Origin: Brevibacillus sp051967035
GTDB taxonomy: Bacteria > Bacillota > Bacilli > Brevibacillales > Brevibacillaceae
DNA: 64,000 bases
NCBI RefSeq assembly: GCF_051967035.1
Contig: NZ_JBQCKK010000012.1
Coordinates: forward strand, 62,001-126,000
Direction of reading: 5' to 3'
The position numbers were made by a program, and so were the translations under genes. The notes beneath the pieces were generated by a model. It was given only the letters and a program-made list of their open reading frames with translations, did no database searches and was not told the DNA's origin. Positions 60,638 to 64,000 of this stretch are shown in pieces (position 1 is the stretch's first letter; each line of letters begins with the position of its first letter).

Positions 60638-61969
60638 GTGAATCAAGCACACGATCGCGCCCATTCGCGACGCATCACGGGAAACATCTTCAAAGGTTCG
60701 ATCGGCAATCTGATCGAATGGTATGACTGGTATGTCTACTCTGCGTTTGCCGTGTACTTTTCATCGGAGTTTTTTCCGCAGGGAGACCCGACCAGCCAAC
60801 TGCTCAACACCGCGGCCATCTTCGCCATCGGCTTTTTGATGCGCCCGATCGGAAGCTTGCTGATGGGCCGCTACGCCGACCGTCACGGCAGGCGGGCAGC
60901 GCTGACGCTTTCGATCACGGTCATGGCCAGCGGGTCCCTGATTATTGCCTTGACGCCAGGCTACAGCACGATTGGCATTTATGCCCCGATTATTCTCGTT
61001 CTCGCGCGTCTGCTGCAAGGCTTGTCCCTGGGAGGAGAATACGGCACTTCCGCCACGTATTTGTCCGAGATGGCGAGCAGCGGCCGCCGCGGCTTCTACT
61101 CCAGCTTCCAGTATGTGACACTGATTGCCGGACAGCTGTTGGCCCTCGGGGTACAGATCGTCCTTCAACAAATTCTCAGCGAAGCCGACATGCACGCATG
61201 GGGCTGGCGCATTCCGTTCGTCATCGGCGCATTGGGCGCTTTGGCTGTTCTCTGGCTGCGCCGCTCGATGGACGAATCGGAGCAATTCTCGAACATGGAG
61301 AAGAAGAGCCGCGAGAGCGCAGGAACCTTGCGCGCTTTGATGCAGCATCCGAAAGCAGTGCTGACCGTTGTCGGACTTACGCTCGGCGGAACGATTGCCT
61401 TCAACACGTACACGACGTATTTGCAAAAATTCATGGTCAACACCGTAGGACTGCCGAAAGAGACCGTGAGCTGGATCAACTTTACGGCCCTGTTGGTATT
61501 CGTCGTCCTTCAGCCGATTGCGGGTTTGCTCTCTGACCGGATCGGCCGCCGTCCGCTTTTGATGACGTTCGGGATTGCGGGAACGCTGTTTACCGTTCCG
61601 ATGTTCCTTTTGATGGAGCAGACGAAAAGCCCGATGGCAGCCTTCCTGTTGATGCTGACAGGTCTAATCATCGTCACAGGCTACACCTCGATCAATGCGA
61701 TTGTCAAAGCGGAGCTGTTCCCGACGGAAATTCGCGCGCTCGGCGTAGGCTTCCCGTATGCGATCACCGTTGCCGTATTCGGGGGAACCGCAGAGTTCAT
61801 CGCGCTCGGGCTGAAAAACATCGGCTCCGAATCGCTGTTCTACTACTATGTCGCCGGCTGTATTGCGATCAGCTTGATTACGTACTGGCGCATGGGCGAG
61901 ACATCCAAGGAGTCTCGCATCGAAGCGGAGCTTGCTCCTGACCGTGATGATAACAAGAACGCAAGCTAG
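60638..61969 (+). CDS. MFS metabolite:H+ symporter (dicarboxylate/alpha-ketoglutarate type)
   Basis: 443 residues of the MHS subfamily (KgtP, ProP, CitA): GNLIEWYDWYVYSAFAVYFS at the N-terminus, GRYADRHGRRAALT, LQGLSLGGEYGTSATYLSEM, and the second-half motif LSDRIGRRPLLM. GTG start with AAGGAGG 7 nt upstream. A sigma-54 promoter precedes it, so uptake is probably switched on by the adjacent two-component system when its carboxylate ligand is present. Exact substrate not decidable. Confidence 0.93.
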   Translation: MNQAHDRAHSRRITGNIFKGSIGNLIEWYDWYVYSAFAVYFSSEFFPQGDPTSQLLNTAAIFAIGFLMRPIGSLLMGRYADRHGRRAALTLSITVMASGSLIIALTPGYSTIGIYAPIILVLARLLQGLSLGGEYGTSATYLSEMASSGRRGFYSSFQYVTLIAGQLLALGVQIVLQQILSEADMHAWGWRIPFVIGALGALAVLWLRRSMDESEQFSNMEKKSRESAGTLRALMQHPKAVLTVVGLTLGGTIAFNTYTTYLQKFMVNTVGLPKETVSWINFTALLVFVVLQPIAGLLSDRIGRRPLLMTFGIAGTLFTVPMFLLMEQTKSPMAAFLLMLTGLIIVTGYTSINAIVKAELFPTEIRALGVGFPYAITVAVFGGTAEFIALGLKNIGSESLFYYYVAGCIAISLITYWRMGETSKESRIEAELAPDRDDNKNAS

Positions 61970-62005
61970 GCGCGAAACCATCGCGATTGGGCCAGCCGTG
62001 CGGCC

Positions 62006-62040
62006 ACAAAAAAAGACGCCTTTGTGCGTCTTTTTTTGTG
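62006..62040. terminator. Bidirectional terminator between the MFS and AI-2E-family genes
   Basis: Perfect 15-bp inverted repeat CACAAAAAAAGACGC / GCGTCTTTTTTTGTG with a 5-nt loop, between convergent genes. Confidence 0.92.
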
Positions 62041-62075
62041 CCGACAGGCAGCGGGCGAATGACCGCCGCCTCCCG

Positions 62076-63107
62076 TCAAAAGTCGATTTTGAAGTTCAAA
62101 AAGCCTGCCTTGCGCAGCGCTTCATAAATGATGACGAGCGCAGGGCCGAGAATCAGCCCGAAAAATCCCATCACCTGAAAGCCGAGGAAAAGGCTGACCA
62201 ATGCGGCGAGAGCGCTGATGCCCAGATTGGAAGCAAGCACTTTCGGCTCCACGATCCGGCGGACGACCGTGATGACGAGGAACAGAATGAGAAGTCCGAT
62301 GGCCAGGCGAGCATTTCCTGTCAAAAAGTTGTAGACCGCCCACGGAACGAGAAAAGAGCCTGTGCCCAAAATCGGCAAAATGTCTACGAGTACGATCAGC
62401 AGGGCGACGACTGCCGCATACTTGACCTGCAAAAGAAGCAGCCCCGTAAAGGAGAGCAAGAACGTCATCATGCTGAGAATGATCTGCGCCCGCAAAAATC
62501 CGACCGTCGCCCGGTTCAACTGGGAGAGCACGACTTGGACCTTTTCCCTGGCAGATACTGTGAACATCCGCATGAAGCCAGCCCGCAGTTTCGGCAGGTC
62601 GAGGCTGATGAGAAACAGGGCAACCAGGTAAATGATCGTGCTGATGAGGAAGCCCGGGATGATGGCCGCTGCGCCCAGAATCGCTCGCGCGACGCTTGAA
62701 GCGCTGGTGATGGCCCAGGTTTTCAATCCGGCAAAAACGCTCTGGATCTGGATGAACGTCTCGGCAGGCAAGGTGGCGGAGTACGTTTCCCAACTCAGCA
62801 AATACGACTCCACCAGTTCAAACAAGTGCTGGGAAAAGCCTGGCAGCCGCTGTGCCAAATCAATGCCCTGGATGACGATCTGGGTCGTGATCCAGTAGAG
62901 CAGAAGACCAAACGTAACGAGAAAGAGCAAAAATGACACAATGACGGCGCTCATCCGATTCATTTTGACCTTGCTGATGAGAAACAGGACAAGCGGCTCT
63001 AGCAAAATCGCGGTCAAAAGCGCGAGCAAAAACGGGACAGCGTAAGGCAAGAGAAACAGGGCGAGGGCGATCAGCACGCCCAGGAGCAGGATTTTCCGAA
63101 TTGTCAT
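62076..63107 (-). CDS. AI-2E family transporter, YtvI-like
   Basis: 343 residues with eight or so hydrophobic segments; the family signature sits in the second half: VALLIVLVDILPILGTGSFL and FQVMGFFGLILGPALVIIYE. The family includes YtvI (sporulation membrane protein), TqsA and Na+/H+ antiporters, so the name AI-2E should not be taken as function. Single gene, convergent with the MFS gene. Confidence 0.88.
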   Translation of the reverse strand: MTIRKILLLGVLIALALFLLPYAVPFLLALLTAILLEPLVLFLISKVKMNRMSAVIVSFLLFLVTFGLLLYWITTQIVIQGIDLAQRLPGFSQHLFELVESYLLSWETYSATLPAETFIQIQSVFAGLKTWAITSASSVARAILGAAAIIPGFLISTIIYLVALFLISLDLPKLRAGFMRMFTVSAREKVQVVLSQLNRATVGFLRAQIILSMMTFLLSFTGLLLLQVKYAAVVALLIVLVDILPILGTGSFLVPWAVYNFLTGNARLAIGLLILFLVITVVRRIVEPKVLASNLGISALAALVSLFLGFQVMGFFGLILGPALVIIYEALRKAGFLNFKIDF

Positions 63108-63370
63108 GAAAGTACCCCATTCTATTTAGGCGTCCGCAAAAGAAAGATAGGCTTATTTTATCATTTTTCCCGAAGGCAACACAATGCGCCCGCTCATTTC
63201 CATGAAAAGGGGAACATTTGTCAAAAAATAAAAAGAACTAAAAAGAATAGAAAAAAGGGGAGTAGCCAAAAAATCATGGTATGATTCTGATCTGTATAAC
63301 ACTTCATTTCAAGTGAGTGTGTATATAGAGCAACCAAAAAAATTCCATACTTTACTAGCGAGGTGTCAGA

Positions 63371-64000
63371 ATGAAGCGGTTTGGGTTAGCTATTCAAATT
63401 GTCATCGGACTCATTCTGGGTATCCTGGTGGGTGCTATTTTTTACGGCAATCCAGCAGTGGCTACCTATTTACAGCCTATTGGCGATGTATTTCTCCGCT
63501 TGATTAAGATGATTGTCGTTCCGATCGTCATTGCCACTCTGATTGTCGGGGTAGCAGGCGTCGGCGACATGAAAAAGCTCGGAAAAATCGGCGGAAAGAC
63601 GATCCTCTATTTTGAAATCGTTACCACGATTGCCATCGTCGTTGGTCTTTTGGCCGCCAACCTGTTCAAGCCGGGTGTAGGCGTGGATATGTCCCATCTG
63701 ACGAAAACGGATATCCACACGTATGTTGAGACGGCGGAAACGGCGCAAAGTCACAGCATGGTTGACACATTCGTCAATATTGTTCCGAAAAACGTGTTTG
63801 ATGCCATTGTCCGTGGCGACATGCTGGCGATTATTTTCTTCTCCGTTCTGTTCGGACTGGGAGTGGCAGCAGCCGGCGAAAAAGGAAAACCCGTGCTTGC
63901 CTTCTTCCAGGGTGTGGCAGACGCCATGTTCTGGGTCGTGAACACGATCATGCGCTTTGCTCCATTCGGTGTCTTCGCCCTGATTGGTGTTACCGTTTCC
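63371..64000 (+). CDS. Dicarboxylate/amino acid:cation symporter (GltT/GltP family), 3' end outside window
   Basis: Open frame from the ATG at 63371 to the window edge, 210 residues visible. It begins MKRFGLAIQIVIGLILGILV and shows LRLIKMIVVPIVIATLIVGV, a strong DAACS signature, then YFEIVTTIAIVVGLLAANLF and VDTFVNIVPKNVFDAIVRGD. It is a sodium- or proton-coupled glutamate/aspartate or C4-dicarboxylate carrier; the substrate-binding helical hairpins lie outside the window. GAGGTG precedes the ATG by 8 nt. Confidence 0.92.
   Translation, partial: MKRFGLAIQIVIGLILGILVGAIFYGNPAVATYLQPIGDVFLRLIKMIVVPIVIATLIVGVAGVGDMKKLGKIGGKTILYFEIVTTIAIVVGLLAANLFKPGVGVDMSHLTKTDIHTYVETAETAQSHSMVDTFVNIVPKNVFDAIVRGDMLAIIFFSVLFGLGVAAAGEKGKPVLAFFQGVADAMFWVVNTIMRFAPFGVFALIGVTVS

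Noticed and set aside
1..64000. CRISPR arrays, insertion sequences, prophage genes, tRNA or rRNA
   Set aside because: No regularly spaced repeats, transposase motifs, phage structural genes or tRNA cloverleaf sequences were recognised in reading the window.

Overview
The window looks like chromosome of a moderately GC-rich, endospore-forming Firmicute, most likely Brevibacillus or a close Paenibacillaceae relative. This rests on gene style: GGAGG-type ribosome binding sites, TTG and GTG starts, TTGACA/TATAAT promoters, a CIRCE element, Fur, MntR and FadR-like operators of the Bacillus kind, a tandem glycine riboswitch, a YheC/YheD spore-coat protein and a YtvI-like membrane protein. The genus is inference. 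I see no rRNA, tRNA, insertion sequence, prophage or CRISPR array.

Layout. 1-3.6 kb (minus): an amidohydrolase running off the left edge, coupled to a giant acetyltransferase fusion. 3.8-6.2 kb: a short-chain dehydrogenase coupled to an acyl-CoA synthetase-like enzyme. 6.4-8.2 kb: small regulatory and membrane proteins. 8.3-15.6 kb: a Fur-controlled siderophore operon of AraC/binding-protein fusion regulator, FhuF-like reductase, MFS exporter, binding lipoprotein and two FecCD permeases. It has no ATPase and no biosynthesis genes. 15.6-20.4 kb: TetR, SRPBCC, VOC, an internally deleted alpha/beta hydrolase, a divergent HxlR/SDR pair and an esterase. 20.5-24.9 kb: htpG under a CIRCE element, a flavin-type oxidase and an APC amino-acid permease. 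25.6-28.4 kb: a manganese ABC transporter behind an MntR-like box. 28.5-32.1 kb: YebC/PmpR regulator, a candidate noncoding RNA, an iron-siderophore lipoprotein, and purU behind a tandem glycine riboswitch. 32.2-38.4 kb: a heterodimeric multidrug ABC exporter, then a divergent LysR/MFS pair. 38.6-45.8 kb: small membrane proteins, a prohibitin-like protein, a VOC protein, a DinB remnant, an MBL-fold enzyme under a FadR-like box, the helicase hrpB and bluB. 45.9-52.1 kb: a two-component system followed by a MacAB-type efflux operon. 52.1-55.8 kb: a structured intergenic region, mscL with a zinc-ribbon tail, a YheC/YheD protein, AraC and VOC genes. 55.9-62 kb: a sensor kinase with a binding-protein sensor domain, a sigma-54 response regulator, an orphan TAXI binding lipoprotein, then an MFS carrier behind a near-perfect sigma-54 promoter. 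62-64 kb: an AI-2E/YtvI-like protein and the start of a glutamate/dicarboxylate symporter.

The items most worth following are: the kinase/regulator/TAXI/MFS module joined by a sigma-54 promoter; an apparent internal Fur-type promoter and in-frame start inside the AraC/binding-protein fusion gene; two candidate structured RNAs (about 25.1 kb and 29.5 kb); the structured 52.1-52.5 kb intergenic region; and the in-frame deletion in the hydrolase gene at 17.5 kb.
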